Source of the DNA: Tupaia tana
Lineage: Eukaryota > Chordata > Mammalia > Scandentia > Tupaiidae
DNA: 64,000 nucleotides
Assembly (NCBI GenBank): GCA_026018925.1
Contig: JAKSZU010000016.1
Coordinates: 59,153,575-59,217,574, forward strand
Reading direction: 5' to 3'
Both the position numbers and the translations under genes were made by a program. A model generated the notes under the pieces. It did no database searches. It was given only the letters and a program-made list of their open reading frames with translations, and had not been told where the DNA came from. Below, one piece after another: positions 1-10,080 of this stretch (position 1 is its first letter; each line of letters starts with the position of its first letter).

Positions 1-446
1 AGGAGCTGGGTGTATGTATTGGTTCAGAAAATAGTTGGATAGCCTCTTCTGTTCCAACTAGATGTTGGCTTTTGTACAAAGGTCCAATGTCAATAAATTA
101 GTTATCAAATTTGTTAAATAAGTTTTCTACTTACAGAATATATAAAAAACAAGTGCTCACTTCAACCAAATGTCTTTTCTGCAAAGATGGAGAATAGCCG
201 TATAAATGTTTAACTGTCTTAATAGAATTATTAATAGATTGGCCTAATAGTAAAATTATTCTTGCATTTCTATAATAAGCCAAACTTAGGCATGATTTGT
301 TACCTTCTGAAAAATGCTGTTGGATTCTTTACTGAAATAGTTAAAAACTTTTGCATTGATATTCAAGATTGGTTTTTAAATGTCTTTTTGGTACAATCTG
401 TGTCAGGTTTTTGAATCAAGGCTAGTGCACTTCACCTTTAAAAAGT
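1..446. other. AT-rich non-coding stretch, no feature seen
   Basis: No long reading frame, no recognisable SINE or L1 sequence and no tandem repeat is visible here. If the V2R exons in this window form one gene, this would be intron 2 sequence. Confidence 0.5.
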
Positions 447-455
447 TAATTCGAG

Positions 456-719
456 GGACCAGCAGTTAGCGTAATGGCTATGTCACTGGACTCCCACGTA
501 GTCGACTGCGGTTCGCGTCCTGGACCCGGTGGCTAAAAACTCACGCCGGGCGCATGTGCGTACATGCCCAAGATCCCCGAGAGGAGAATGGAGGAAAAGA
601 GATTGTGGAGTGGCCATCCCCCCTGGAGGGTGATTTCTTGCTTTCTGTCTCTCTGTCCTCTCTCTATCTGGTGAGCGGCACGCCACCCCTTATAGCAAAA
701 AACCTCTCAAAAAATAAGC
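456..719 (+). mobile_element. SINE-A (tRNA-derived), near full length
   Basis: The copy starts GGACCAGCAGTTAGCGTAAT, which contains an A-box-like segment, followed by a B-box-like GGTTCGCGTCC. The body runs to CTATCTGGTGAGC and an A-rich tail. The copy is flanked by the direct repeat TAATTCGAG at 447-455 and 720-728, the hallmark of L1-driven insertion. Confidence 0.9.
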
Positions 720-727
720 TAATTCGA

Positions 728-898
728 GGAGCTGTCAAGTGGCATGGTGGTTGAGGCACTGAATTCCCACATGGCTGACCATGGTTTGAGTCCCAGGACC
801 TGGTGGCTTTCTTTCTCGTTTTCCCTTTGTCTTTCTCTCTATCTCTTTCTAGTCAAACAAAACATAATAATTAATAATAAATAAAATAAAATAAATTT
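728..898 (+). mobile_element. SINE-B (short tRNA-derived), tail rich in AATAAA-like units
   Basis: A tRNA-like head (GTGGCATGGTGGTTGAGGCA, then GGTTTGAGTCCCAGG) leads directly into a CT-rich stretch, TCTAGTCAAACAAAA and an AT-rich tail. It abuts the preceding SINE-A. Confidence 0.8.
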
Positions 899-1129
899 TT
901 AAAATTAATTTGAGCTTTTTGTCTTTTGAGGGTGAGGGGGCTTTTCCTAACCCTGTAATTGATTAAGCAACATCAAGATTATTTAATTTTAATGGTTGAT
1001 AGAACTCTCCACGGAACATTCTGGGCCTGATACTTTTTGGTAAAGGGGTTTTCTTTAACTAGTTTTTCTATGACAATCAGTTTTATTTTCTATATCTACT
1101 AGAGTGAGTTTTGGCCACTTGCATTTTTT

Positions 1130-1190
1130 AAAGAAGTGTGGAGGTAAAGGTTCTAGATTCCCACATGGCTAACTTTGTGGTTCATGGCCA
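1130..1190 (+). mobile_element. SINE head fragment
   Basis: Only the tRNA-like portion is recognisable (GTGTGGAGGTAAAGG, then ATTCCCACATGGCTAA). The body and tail are missing. Confidence 0.5.
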
Positions 1191-1298
1191 TTCTCTATCA
1201 TTTAATAGTAAATGCAAGCTCCTGGGGGGAAAACAAACATTTTATTATACTGATCTCTTTGTAATGTGGACTCATCATCAGAGGATTACCTATATTGG

Positions 1299-1570
1299 TT
1301 TTTTTTTTTTTTTGGAGAGACTTTTACTATACGGCACGTGCACTCTCCCAGATAGACAGAGAGAGACAGAGAGACAGAAAGCAAGAAATCACCCCCCGGG
1401 GGGGATGGCCATGCCACAAACCCTTCTCCTCCATTCTCCTCTCGGGATCTTGGGCATGAACGCACACACGCCCCTCGGCGTGAGTTTTTAAGCCACCAGG
1501 TCCGGGACGCGAACCGCAGTCGACTACGTGGGAGTTCAGCAACATAGCCATTACGCTAACTGCTGGTCCC
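1299..1570 (-). mobile_element. SINE-A, inverted, full length
   Basis: The T-run at 1299-1313 is the complement of the tail, and the copy ends with the complement of the head (AACTGCTGGTCCC). CTATATTG-like repeats flank it on both sides (about 1290 and 1572), giving a short target-site duplication. Confidence 0.9.
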
Positions 1571-1619
1571 CACTATATTGTTTTTCAAAATTACAACCAC
1601 TTAGCCTCTCTGGTAGTAT

Positions 1620-1795
1620 TATTATTTATTTTTATTTGCTAAAAGGGCATGTGTGCTCACTAGAGAGAGACAAAGAGAGAGAGGGAAAGAAGAAAAGCTA
1701 GAAAGGCAAACTGCCAGATTCAGGAATTGAAATGTGGTTGGCCATTTGAGAGTCCAGTGCCTTAACCATCATGCCAACCTGCTAGCATGGTGGTT
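1620..1795 (-). mobile_element. Old SINE, inverted
   Basis: The segment reads as the complement of an AG-rich SINE body (GGGCATGTGTGCTCACTAGA) and ends with the complement of a tRNA-like head (CCTTAACCATCATGCCAACC). It is more diverged than the neighbouring SINE-A copies. Confidence 0.7.
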
Positions 1796-1966
1796 AAACA
1801 GAAGGAAAAAGTCATTTCAAAGCTTTCCATAGCTCCAGGGACATTATTTACACCAGCTCCTTACACCGGTGAAGAGCATCTCAGCATAACTGCCAAAGTC
1901 CAACATTATGTCTCTTGGCTTGGTTAAGTAATTTACCCTCTATCATATGATTTGGCCATATTTTCT

Positions 1967-2020
1967 TTTTTAAAAAATTATTATGTATTTAATTTTATTT
2001 ATTCCATTCATTTTTAATTT

Positions 2021-2075
<55 letters not shown>

Positions 2076-2148
2076 GAGAAAGGAAGCCGCCATGGTCGGC
2101 CATGTGCGAGTGTCCAGCACCTTAACCACCACGCCACCTGCTGGTCCG
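1967..2148 (-). mobile_element. SINE-B with expanded (AG)n, inside the V2R fragment
   Basis: The 19-bp target-site duplication TGATTTGGCCATATTTTCT is present at 1948-1966 and 2149-2167. The CT-rich part of the SINE has become a pure AG dinucleotide tract of more than 20 units at about 2024-2071. The insertion postdates the inverted V2R duplication because the other arm (3.2 kb) lacks it. Confidence 0.92.
2024..2071. repeat. (AG)n microsatellite
   Basis: A run of about 24 uninterrupted AG units derived from the CT-rich segment of the inverted SINE-B. Confidence 0.95.
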
Positions 2149-2325
2149 TGATTTGGCCATATTTTCTAATGCTGTTCCCCCATTTAGGAAGAATTGAAAA
2201 AGCTATCAAAATGTATTGGCTTTCTACTTTGTCACTGGTATTTTTTAAATATAATTTTTCAAGAACATAATTCTGTAAGATTATTCTATATATGTTTAGC
2301 AATATTGTCTTGTGAAATTTGTTAG

Positions 2326-2466
2326 GCAGTTTCCCTGGAAAGAATCTCTGAGGTGGAAAGCAGTGATGTGGAGAATAACTGGAAGTACTTTCAAGAGATT
2401 CACCTGGATAGATGTGAGGAAGACCAGAGGGAGCTGGAAAAGTACAAAAGATTAATTGAGGCATAG
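2326..2466 (+). other. Possible unidentified terminal exon (coiled-coil-like)
   Basis: An acceptor-like GAAATTTGTTAG ends at 2325. From 2326 a frame of 46 codons runs to TAG at 2464-2466 and reads as acidic, charged and helix-prone (it includes NNWKYFQEIHLDRCEEDQRE and ends LEKYKRLIEA). The composition looks like a real coiled-coil C-terminus rather than random AT-rich sequence. I do not recognise the parent gene, no upstream exon is visible, and it could be a pseudogene fragment. Confidence 0.3.
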
Positions 2467-2876
2467 CCAGTTCAGTAGATCTGCAGTGCTGGGATATTCT
2501 TTTATATTTGTCCCAAATGATAAGCAGATTTCGAGATATTTATAACTTCGTATCGAATTGTCATTGTCCTCTGAATGTACCTTGATAACACCCTATCAAA
2601 AGATGGGGTAGTTCCCTGTTCTGTGTGTATTTTCTAATAAGCACACATCCTTGGGTTTTCAGGGGTGGGTATTGTCCCCAAACAGGAATCTGGGTCAAAT
2701 CTTTCAGATTCCACTGAACGACTTATCTTTGCACTGTTAATAATTTCATGACCCAGAGAATTGCCTCTTGTCCATTTTCAACTCGTAAGTGGTATGAATA
2801 CCTTCTTTGCTCATATGTGAGAGAATTGTATTAGAAGACACACAAACATCATTTTCCAGAATTGACAACCACTCAC

Positions 2877-3168
2877 CTGTGGGCTTTTGTAGAGCTCCAA
2901 AAGCGTTCCAATCTGGGCTGAAAATATTGGTGTGTATTCTGCAATGATAGCAACAAATTGTTTCTGTGTCTGGCAGCTGTAGTTAGGCAGAGTCTGATTC
3001 ATTCCAGAGAGCAAAAACAGAGTGTTCTCCATGGTCCTTTGGTTACTGGGAAGTGCATTGTAGAGATAATAACCCAGGGAAAGGTTGGGAAGCAAATGGG
3101 AGCTCTTGTTGATCTCCTCAATGGCAAAGAGGAAGGCCAACACATTTTGAAAGTTTTTCCAATTCCTC
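2877..3168 (-). CDS. Vomeronasal type-2 receptor exon 2 (extracellular domain)
   Basis: V2Rs are class C G-protein-coupled receptors of vomeronasal sensory neurons, with a large N-terminal ligand-binding (Venus flytrap) domain spread over exons 1-3 and a seven-helix domain in the last exon. This 292-nt open exon encodes the start of that domain, with family motifs NVLAFLFAIEEINKSSHLLP, LGYYLYNALPSNQRTMENT, NYSC and GTLLELYKSPQ. The acceptor (CCCCCTATTTAG) and donor (CAG before GTGAGT) are both good, and 292 nt is the size I expect for V2R exon 2. It begins in phase 2, matching the phase-2 end of the V2R exon 1 at 45.5 kb. No stop or frameshift occurs inside. The reading frame upstream of 3168 is intronic and should be ignored. 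Whether it still belongs to a complete gene cannot be told from this window, because exon 3 is not seen between 1 and 2870. Confidence 0.9.
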
Positions 3169-3366
3169 CTAAATAGGGGGAAATAAACAGCATTAGGAAA
3201 TATGGTCAAATCACGTGATTCAGGGTAAACTCTTTCTCTAAGCCAAGAGACACACAATGTTGGACTTTGGCTGCCATGCAGAGATGCTCTTGCACGGGTA
3301 TATGGAGCTCGTGGATATAATGTTCCCAGAGTTCTAGAAAGCTTTGAAATGACTTTTTCCTTCTGC
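3169..3366 (-). other. V2R intron 1 flank conserved with inverted copy
   Basis: The sequence immediately upstream of exon 2 matches, in inverse orientation, 1803-1966 plus 2149-2187. It is the intron part of the palindrome arm. Confidence 0.75.
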
Positions 3367-3551
3367 TTAAGCAAATTGTATCCAAACAACTAAGGGAGGT
3401 TTTGAGTTCATTGTGAGTGGGACAAGGTCTCATTTAGCTAGGTAATAATGTTGTCACCTGAATAAGGCTAATTTTAAGGGAGGATCATTAATTTATGAAG
3501 ACAACAAAAAATGTTATGTTCAGGAATATGTATTTAAAAATCAAATGTATG

Positions 3552-3810
3552 GGGGCCAGCAGATGGAGAAATAGTTACATTGCTGGACTCCCACATGACT
3601 GACCACAGTTTGAATCCCAAATACACTGGCTTAAATCTCAGCTGGGCTTGTGTGTGTGCATGTCCAAGATCCAGGAAGGAGAATGGAGGAGAAGGGATTA
3701 TAGCATGGCCATTCTCCCTAGGGGAGTGATTTCTCACATTCCCTCTCACTATCTCTCTCTCTCTCTCTGGCAACTGCATATGCCCTAAGGCAAAAACCCC
3801 TAAAAAAGCA
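3552..3810 (+). mobile_element. SINE-A, diverged
   Basis: GGGCCAGCAGATGGAGAAAT head, GAGAATGGAGGAGAAGGGAT body and GGCAAAAACCCCTAAAAAAG tail are recognisable, but CpG sites are lost, marking it as older than the CpG-rich copies. Confidence 0.85.
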
Positions 3811-4099
3811 TATGTAGGTAAATTATAGCTATGCATATTTATAAAATACAGGGTATTATGGAATTTTAAAAATATTACATAGATTAATTAAATTAAGGTA
3901 TATTACATGTATATCACCTCAAATATCTTATTTTCTGTAATGAGAACATCGGAAATGTACTTTGAGGGAAACACTTTTTAAGTTTATATTTAATCATTCT
4001 ACATCTTTATATTATACATGTTTCTTTCCCAGCATGAATAAAGTGCTTATTAATCAAACTAATGTACTTTCTTAGCAATATTGAAATACACAGTGTTTG

Positions 4100-4345
4100 T
4101 GGCCAGTAGGTGGTATAGTGATTAAGGTACTGTACTACTACATGGCCAATTGCAGCTTCTGTCCTGGACCAACAGCCTGAAAATTGTGCCAAGCATGTGT
4201 GCATGCAAGCCCAAAATCCTGAGAGGAGACTAGAGGGGAAGGGACTGTGATGTGGCCATTCCCCATGGGAAGATGATTATTATTTTCTCTCTCTGGTGAG
4301 CATATGGGCCCTATGGCAAATACCTTAAAAGAGAAAAAAAAAATG
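4100..4345 (+). mobile_element. SINE-A, old
   Basis: Head GTGGCCAGTAGGTGGTATAG, body GAGAGGAGACTAGAGGGGAA and tail CTATGGCAAATACCTTAAAA are still traceable. Confidence 0.8.
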
Positions 4346-4349
4346 GTGT

Positions 4350-4700
4350 GCAATTACTTGCTACATTCACCATGCCTTTGTAAGTCCTTCTACAATGAGG
4401 TGTATGCCAAATGCCATCTTTTTTCTGCTTAGGTTTAGAAAATATTTTCCCTGTGCTCTGGAATACTTCGATAGTACTTAAATTTCCAGTTTTTCAATTA
4501 TTTTGCAGAATTATGCTCTAAAACACATTCATTTCAGACTTGCATATGCTTTCCTGCACTATATATCAAGTCTTACAAATGAGATCGTTTTTTAAGAAAT
4601 TACTGAATTTAATCAGAGTACATCTCTACAATGTACAAAATTGTTTTTCCTAGTATGAATACAATGTATATCAGTCAAGGCAGATGTATTAGCACATACA
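4350..4700. other. Non-coding, L1 3'-end-like AT-rich sequence
   Basis: The 4575-4700 part (TTTAATCAGAGTACATCTCT and following) resembles the L1 3'-end reverse complement seen at 7.0-7.15 kb. The rest shows no recognisable feature. Confidence 0.4.
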
Positions 4701-4721
4701 TTACCATCAACGAATAACTTT

Positions 4722-4901
4722 TTTTTTATTTATTTAATTTTATTTAGTCACTCATTTATTTTAATTTGACCAGAGAGAGACACAGAGGAGGAAAGAGAGA
4801 GAGGGAAAGTGAGAAAGGAAGCCACCAGGTCCAGGACTCGAACCGTGGTCGGCCATGTGGGAGTGTCCAGCACCTTAACCACCACGCCACCTGCTGGTCC
4901 C
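4722..4901 (-). mobile_element. SINE-B, inverted
   Basis: The insertion is bracketed by ACCATCAACGAATAACTTTT at 4703-4722 and 4904-4923. It reads tail (TTATTTATTTAATTTTATTT), TTTGACCAGAGAGAG, then the complement of the tRNA-like head (CACCACGCCACCTGCTGGTC). Confidence 0.92.
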
Positions 4902-4984
4902 GACCATCAACGAATAACTTTTACATTTTGTGTTAAATATTTTTTCTTTCCCTGAAAGTGTTTTTAACACTTTAACATTTTTCT

Positions 4985-5230
4985 GAGACCAGTGGACAAC
5001 ATAATAGGTCACAGGACTGCCACGTAGTCAGCCATGGTTTGAGTCCCAGACTCGGCAGCATAAACTCATGCCAGGTGCATGTGCATGTGTATCCAAAATC
5101 CTAACAGGAGACTGGAGGAGAAGAGATTGTGGCATGGTCCTCCTCCCTGGGGGGTGATTTCTCGCTTTCTGTTGCTTTCTCTTTCTCTGGTGAGCATACA
5201 CACCCTACAGCAAAAATCTCCCCCTAAATA
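4985..5230 (+). mobile_element. SINE-A, diverged
   Basis: GAGACCAGTGGACAACATAA head, GGTTTGAGTCCCAGACTCGG B-box region, body and CAGCAAAAATCTCCCC tail. Confidence 0.85.
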
Positions 5231-5757
5231 TATATTTTTTCTTAAAAAATAAATATTTTATTAAGATCTTCTAGTTATTGATTGACTATAAAAACCTTTT
5301 TACTCAATTTTTAAATTGTTTTCCCTTTGCAGGTTATTTCTCTCTGTATCTTATTTTACACTTGAAAGTTATCTGCTTTTTATATATTAGCTAAAAATGT
5401 GTTGTATTTTTTAAAAAATAGTTCAATTTTGTGTTTAATATTGAATCACTGTTTTGTTCTGCATTTATTTTTTTTCTTTAAAAATTATTTATGTCTTCTC
5501 TTAATTTCTATTATTTAAAGCTTTACTTAACATTCAAAAATTCGAATTTATTAACAAATTATTATAGACTAGAGATTGTTATCCAATCAGCTCTCTACTT
5601 TCTTGACATTAGTTCTTGCATTTTACTGAGTCTTTCTTTATAATGTAAAGTTTTATTGTTTATACTTTTAAAATAAATGCTTATATAATATTTCAGAACA
5701 GTTTTTAAATAATTTTGCATTTGATTTTGAATAAAAATCTGTTTTCTATTGTGCTCA
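5231..5757. other. AT-rich non-coding stretch
   Basis: Very AT-rich with no open frame of note, no tandem repeat and no recognisable mobile element. Confidence 0.5.
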
Positions 5758-5771
5758 AAAAATTCTGTCTG

Positions 5772-6021
5772 GGGACCAGAAGTTAGCATAATGGCTATGT
5801 CGCTGGACTCCCATGTAGTCGACCGTGGTTTGCGTCCCGGACCTGGTGGCTTAAACTCACGCCAGGAGCGTGTGCGAGCGTGCTCAGGATCCTGAGAGGA
5901 GAATGGAGGAGAAGGGATTGTGGCATGGCCATCCCGCCGGGGGTGATTTCTTGCTTTCTGTCTCTCTGTCTCTCTCTTTCTGGCGAGCGCAGGCGCCCTA
6001 TTGCAAAAAACTCTCAAAAAA
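5772..6021 (+). mobile_element. SINE-A with clear target-site duplication
   Basis: AAAAAATTCTGTCTG precedes the element at 5757-5771 and recurs at 6022-6036 after the poly(A) tail. The hairpin-forming C-run/G-run of the body is reduced to CCGCCGGGGGTG in this copy. Confidence 0.92.
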
Positions 6022-6036
6022 AAAAAATTCTGTCTG

Positions 6037-6290
6037 AGGACCAGCAGATGATGTAATGGTTATGTCTCTGGACTCCAATGTAATTGGCCACAGTTCACGT
6101 TCCAGTCCTGATCGTTTAAAATTTACAGTGGGTGCATGTGCTTCTGTGCCCAAAGTCCCAAGAGGAAAATGGAGGAGAAGGGATTGTGGTGTGGCCATAC
6201 TGCCTGGGGGTGATTTCTTGCTGTATCTCCGACTCACTTTTACTCTGTGGTGAATGCACACACCCTATAGCAAAAATCTTTCTAAAATTT
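6037..6290 (+). mobile_element. SINE-A, diverged, adjacent to previous copy
   Basis: Starts GGACCAGCAGATGATGTAAT directly after the target duplication of the preceding SINE and ends TATAGCAAAAATCTTTCTAA. Confidence 0.85.
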
Positions 6291-6688
6291 TTTTTTCTGT
6301 ACTGACAGAAATGATTTGCTTGACAAAAAAATTAATCAGCATCCTGAAACTTCTTCTAAACCTATCAGAACACTTCTATATAATTAACATGGATATATTA
6401 GACCAGAATATCCATTACCACCAAAGTTATTTCTCAGTCACTTTCTACCCACTTATTTTTTACTTATTCCTTGGGTATAGATTCCCACTTGTCTTTTTTG
6501 TATTCAGAGCTGAACTCAATCTTACTAACCCATTGCAAATATCTTTGACATATTTCCTATTATATTTTAAGGGTTAAAGTAAATAAAGAAACTAATTACA
6601 TAATTAAATAAAAAATAAAGCATTTCTTACCATGCTATAAAAATATAATGAAATAATATTAACAGTATATTTTTAATTTTGAAACTTA
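6291..6688. other. AT-rich non-coding stretch
   Basis: A 107-codon open frame occurs but its composition (Leu/Phe/Tyr/Ile rich) is what AT-rich noncoding DNA gives. No repeat family is recognised. Confidence 0.45.
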
Positions 6689-6920
6689 GGGCCAGCAGTT
6701 ACTGTGGAGTTTAAGCCATTTGATCCCACATAACTGATTGCATGATTCAAGACCTCGATCCAGTAGCTTGAAAACAGAGTGCATATGTACCCTTGCCTAA
6801 AATCCTGAGAGAATGTAGGAGAGATTGTGGCATGGCCATCGCCCCAGAAAGGAGGTCTCATTTTCTATTTCTGTATCAATCTGTCTCTCTGACAAGCACA
6901 GATGCTCTATAACAAACTAA
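6689..6920 (+). mobile_element. SINE-A, old
   Basis: Head GGGCCAGCAGTTACTGTGGA, central GAGAGATTGTGGCATGGCCA and 3' GACAAGCACAGATGCTCTAT remain. It is followed by a TAA/GAT-rich tail. Confidence 0.75.
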
Positions 6921-6959
6921 TAATAATGATGATGATGATAGTAATAATAACTTCTTTCT

Positions 6960-8570
6960 GTTGCCTAAAAAGATAGTCATATTCTATCACTTATTCATAT
7001 ATCTTACATAGAAAGTTTATAAATAATTTTAAATGTATGTTTAATAACTTTACATCATTACAACATAGAAAATTACTTTTCCCAGTGTGAATACAGTGCA
7101 TGTTAGTCAAATAATAGATATTACAATGTGCTTTATCATCAACGGATAACTTTTCATTTTTGTTTCTGTTAAATGTTTTTTCTCTGATCCTTTCCCTCCC
7201 TCCCTGTTGCCCACCTCCTATTATACTATTTCTAGTATCTTTGGTTGTTTTTTCCACTATTACACCTTCCAACTTTCAGTTTTTTGCAGACATTTGGTAT
7301 AATTTATATATTAAAGGGGACATAAAGTGCCTGTCTTTCATAGTCTGACTTGCTTCACTCAGCATTAAATCATTTATATTCATCCACTTAATAACAAACA
7401 TCTTGGACTCAGTGTTCTTTATGGTTCAGTTGTATTCCTGTATATGGACCACTTTTTTTTAATCCATCCCTCTACTCTTGGGCTTATTCAAAGTCTCGGT
7501 AATTGGAAGTAATGCTGCAATGAATATGAATGTGCAAGTGCTTTTGCAACAGTGTGTTTTCCTATCATTTGAGTAGATACTCAGGAGTGGAATTGCTGAG
7601 CTGTATGGTACTTCTATTTGTAGGTTTTTAAGAAATCTCCCATTGATTTTCATAGTGGCTGTATTAATTTACATTTCCACCAAAAGTGTAGAAGTGTTCC
7701 CTTTTTTATTTTTTTATTTTTTGGAGAGGTTTTTCGCTATAGGGCGCATGCGCTCTCCAGACAGACAGAGAGAGACAGAGAGACAGAAAGCGAGAAATCA
7801 CCCCCCAGGGGGGATGGTCACGCCGCAATCCCTTCTCCTCCATTCTCCTCTCGGGATCTTGGGCACGCACGCACACGCGCCAGGCGTGAGTTGTAAGCCA
7901 CCGGGTCCGAGACGCGAACCGCGGTCGACTACGTGGGAGTCCAGCGACATAGCCATTACGCTAACTGCTGGTTCCCTAGAAGTGTTCCCTTTTCAACACA
8001 GAGCCATTGACCTCTATCATTCTGAATATCTTTCATCTTAACCAGTTAAGTGGTTAAGTGGTAACTCATTATGGTTTTGATTTGCATCTCCCTTATGATA
8101 AGAAGATGAGCATCTTTTCATATGCTTTTGACCAACTGAATGTCTTGCTTAGAGAGTTGTCTGTTCACCTCATGTGGCCATTTTAAAATTTAATTGTTTA
8201 CTTTGGGGGGGGCTAGGTGCTTGCTTTTCCTGTATATACTAGTTACCAATTCCTTATTTGAGGCATAGTTTGCAAATATATATTCTCATTCTCATGGTTG
8301 TCTCTTTGTTGTAATTATTGTTACTTTTGCTGTGAAGAAGCTCTTTAGCCTGATGTATTTACACTTATCTAATCCGGGGTTATTGCCTAGTCTTTGGAGA
8401 CCTTAATTTTAAAATTTTCACCTACTTTAATGTCTCCAAGAATTTCCTTTGTGTTTTCCATCAGTAGTTTTATAGTTTGAGCTTTATGTTTAGATCTTGA
8501 ATCCATTTTGAGTTGATTTTTGTTAGTGGCAAGAAATAGGGATCCAGTTTTATTTTTCTGCAGTGAATAT
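6960..8570 (-). mobile_element. L1 3' end, inverted, 5'-truncated
   Basis: The reverse complement reads the end of L1 ORF2 and the L1 3' UTR, with landmarks shared with the plus-strand copy at 17.6-18.3 kb (the tract specifying a small animal-facing tail such as GTGAAGCAAGTCAGACTATG in complement at 7345-7365). A SINE-A interrupts it at 7704-7975. ORF2 is not open. At 8573-8604 a short plus-oriented piece of ORF2 (GATAATCAAAACAATACGGT) follows, so the 5' side is rearranged. Confidence 0.85.
7704..7975 (-). mobile_element. SINE-A, young, CpG-rich, inserted in L1
   Basis: TAGAAGTGTTCCCTTTT flanks both sides (7687-7703 and 7976-7992). Many CpGs are intact (GTCGACTACG, GCGACATAGC) and the hairpin CCCCCCAGGGGGG is perfect, so the insertion is recent compared with most SINEs here. 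Confidence 0.95.
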
Positions 8571-8572
8571 AA

Positions 8573-9700
8573 AAAGCTGTGATAATCAAAACAATACGGT
8601 ACTCAGAGGCTCCACTAGGAACCTCCAAGGGCAGAGGAGTAGCTGCTTTTTCAGGGCCTCAGGAAGGGAAAGCTGGACCAAAAAGAGCCTGTGAACACAC
8701 ATGCCCTCTGGCAAATTGTTTTTAAAAATAAGAAAGAAAAGACTTGGATGAGAAACTATTTTAAATCTGAGGTCTGTCCTGGTGTATTCAGGGACCAAGG
8801 CAACTAAAGTTATGCTCTAAACTTTATCTTCTACACCCTGAAACACTCAGAAAAGAAGCCATTTTAAATCTGAGGAGTGTCCTGGCATGTTCAGGGACCA
8901 CAGTGACTGAAGTTATCCTCTAAACCTCATCTTCTAGACCCATGACACACTCAGACAAGTGAAGGAGAGATTTTTGTCACAGAATGACCAGAAACCACCA
9001 CAGAGGTACAAGAAATATGAGAAACCAAGAAAATATCTCTTCCCTAAGAGAAAAGAACAATCCTTCATCATCCACAGACAGTACAGTGGAACTCATGGAA
9101 ATGTCTGATAGAGAATTCAGAATATTCATAGTGACAAAACTAAATGAGATGCAAGAACTGAGAGACAATAATCTCCAGAAGATGGAGGAAAAAAGATACA
9201 GTGAGTTCCAAGAGGTGAGGAATTTCTTCCATGACCTGAAAGAGGAAATACACACCATAAAAAAGAATCAAATGGAGCTGTTAGAGGTGAAGGCTGAAAT
9301 GCAGGTAATTATAATCTCCCTCACAAGTATTAAAAGCAGATTAGTCCATGCAGAAGATTGAATCTCAGATGTTAAAGGCAAAACCTCTGACCTAGAAAAA
9401 CAATCAAAAAAAGTGAAAAAATAACCCCTCCCCCCCACAAAAAAAAGGATACTATACGAGAAATACTAGATACCATTAAGTGCCCAAACATCTGGATCAT
9501 TGGTATCCCAGAAGGTGAAGAAACTAATTAAGGGCATTGATAATCTATTTCATGAAATCCTGGAAGAAAACCTTCTAAATCTAGAGAGGCATTCAAATAT
9601 CCAGACCCAGGAAATACAAAGGACCCCTAATAGAATCAATCCAAGAAGATCTTGTCCAAGGTACATCATAGCCAGATTGGCCAAATCCACAAAGACAAGA
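8573..9700 (+). mobile_element. L1 5' UTR monomers plus ORF1, 3'-truncated
   Basis: Two tandem 5' UTR monomers, period 103 bp, start at 8758 and 8861 (ATTTTAAATCTGAGG). ORF1 starts at 8984 (MTRNHHRGTRN), encoding the coiled-coil region up to a stop at 9359-9361, after which frame-broken RRM sequence continues (IIGIPEGEE-type tract near 9500). The element ends abruptly near 9700 within ORF1, with no ORF2, poly(A) or 3' UTR. ORF1 protein is the RNA-binding chaperone of L1 mobilisation; this copy cannot make it. Confidence 0.88.
8758..8960 (+). promoter_or_regulatory. L1 5' UTR tandem monomers (103-bp type)
   Basis: Two units share CTGAGG..GTCCTGG..TTCAGGGACCA..AGTTAT..CTCTAAAC..ATCTTCTA..CACTCAGA. 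By analogy with rodent L1, such monomers form the L1 promoter. That function is inferred, the repetition is seen. Confidence 0.8.
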
Positions 9701-9718
9701 TTTGTTTTCCCAAGTTAA

Positions 9719-10080
9719 GTGTGCTTTCTTTGGAGCTATTGATAGGCTTAACAATTGGTTAAAATATTTTTTCCTTCTTCTTTGTTTCTTTAAATTGAAA
9801 CATAAACTTTTCTCCCTTCCTGACCCCTCTGGAATTGGAAAATATTTGGGAGTATTCTTATTTTGTGGCAGAATGGTTATTTGCATAAGTTCAATAATAC
9901 TAGTTGCCTTGAATCAGAAACTGGAAATATTTGTTATTGGACAGGGCTTTGACTGGAATGTCATATCTGAAGATTAAAACAGAAAACTATGGATCTGAGG
10001 TAGACTTCAACTAAGCCAACAGAAGCTCTTGGAAAGATGGCCTGTCACCATAAACAGTTCTGCCTGGCAGAGAGGATTAG
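9719..10080 (+). repeat. Unidentified sequence, inverse partner of 62.48-62.85 kb
   Basis: This stretch (for example AAACTTTTCTCCCTTCCTGA, TGGAATGTCATATCTGAAGA and AACAGTTCTGCCTGGCAGA) matches the reverse complement of 62480-62850 with many substitutions. It is an ancient dispersed repeat or two copies of one retroposed transcript. I do not recognise the source, and no long open frame is shared. Confidence 0.7.

Larger units (their letters stand above)
1800..2238 (+). pseudogene. Inverted partial copy of V2R intron 1/exon 2 boundary
   Basis: With the SINE at 1967-2148 removed, this stretch matches the reverse complement of 3130-3366: intron sequence, then an acceptor (CCCCATTTAG at 2178-2187), then about 50 bases of V2R exon 2 starting at 2188. 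In the frame used by the minus-strand exon the third codon is TGA instead of TGG, and homology stops near 2238, so no functional exon remains. The two copies point toward the 2.24-3.13 kb spacer, forming an interrupted palindrome. This is direct evidence that more than one V2R locus contributed to the region, through an inverted duplication. The arms are clearly diverged by eye, so the event is not very recent. Confidence 0.8.

Noticed and set aside
456..530. tRNA gene-like sequences with A and B boxes, here and in about 50 other places
   Set aside because: Each is the head of a SINE, continued by a SINE body and A-tail, with decayed acceptor-stem pairing; not a tRNA gene.
1970..2464. 164-codon minus-strand frame with poly-(Leu-Ser)
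   Set aside because: The Leu-Ser run is the translated AG/CT microsatellite of a SINE-B; the frame crosses SINE, V2R fragment and other sequence.
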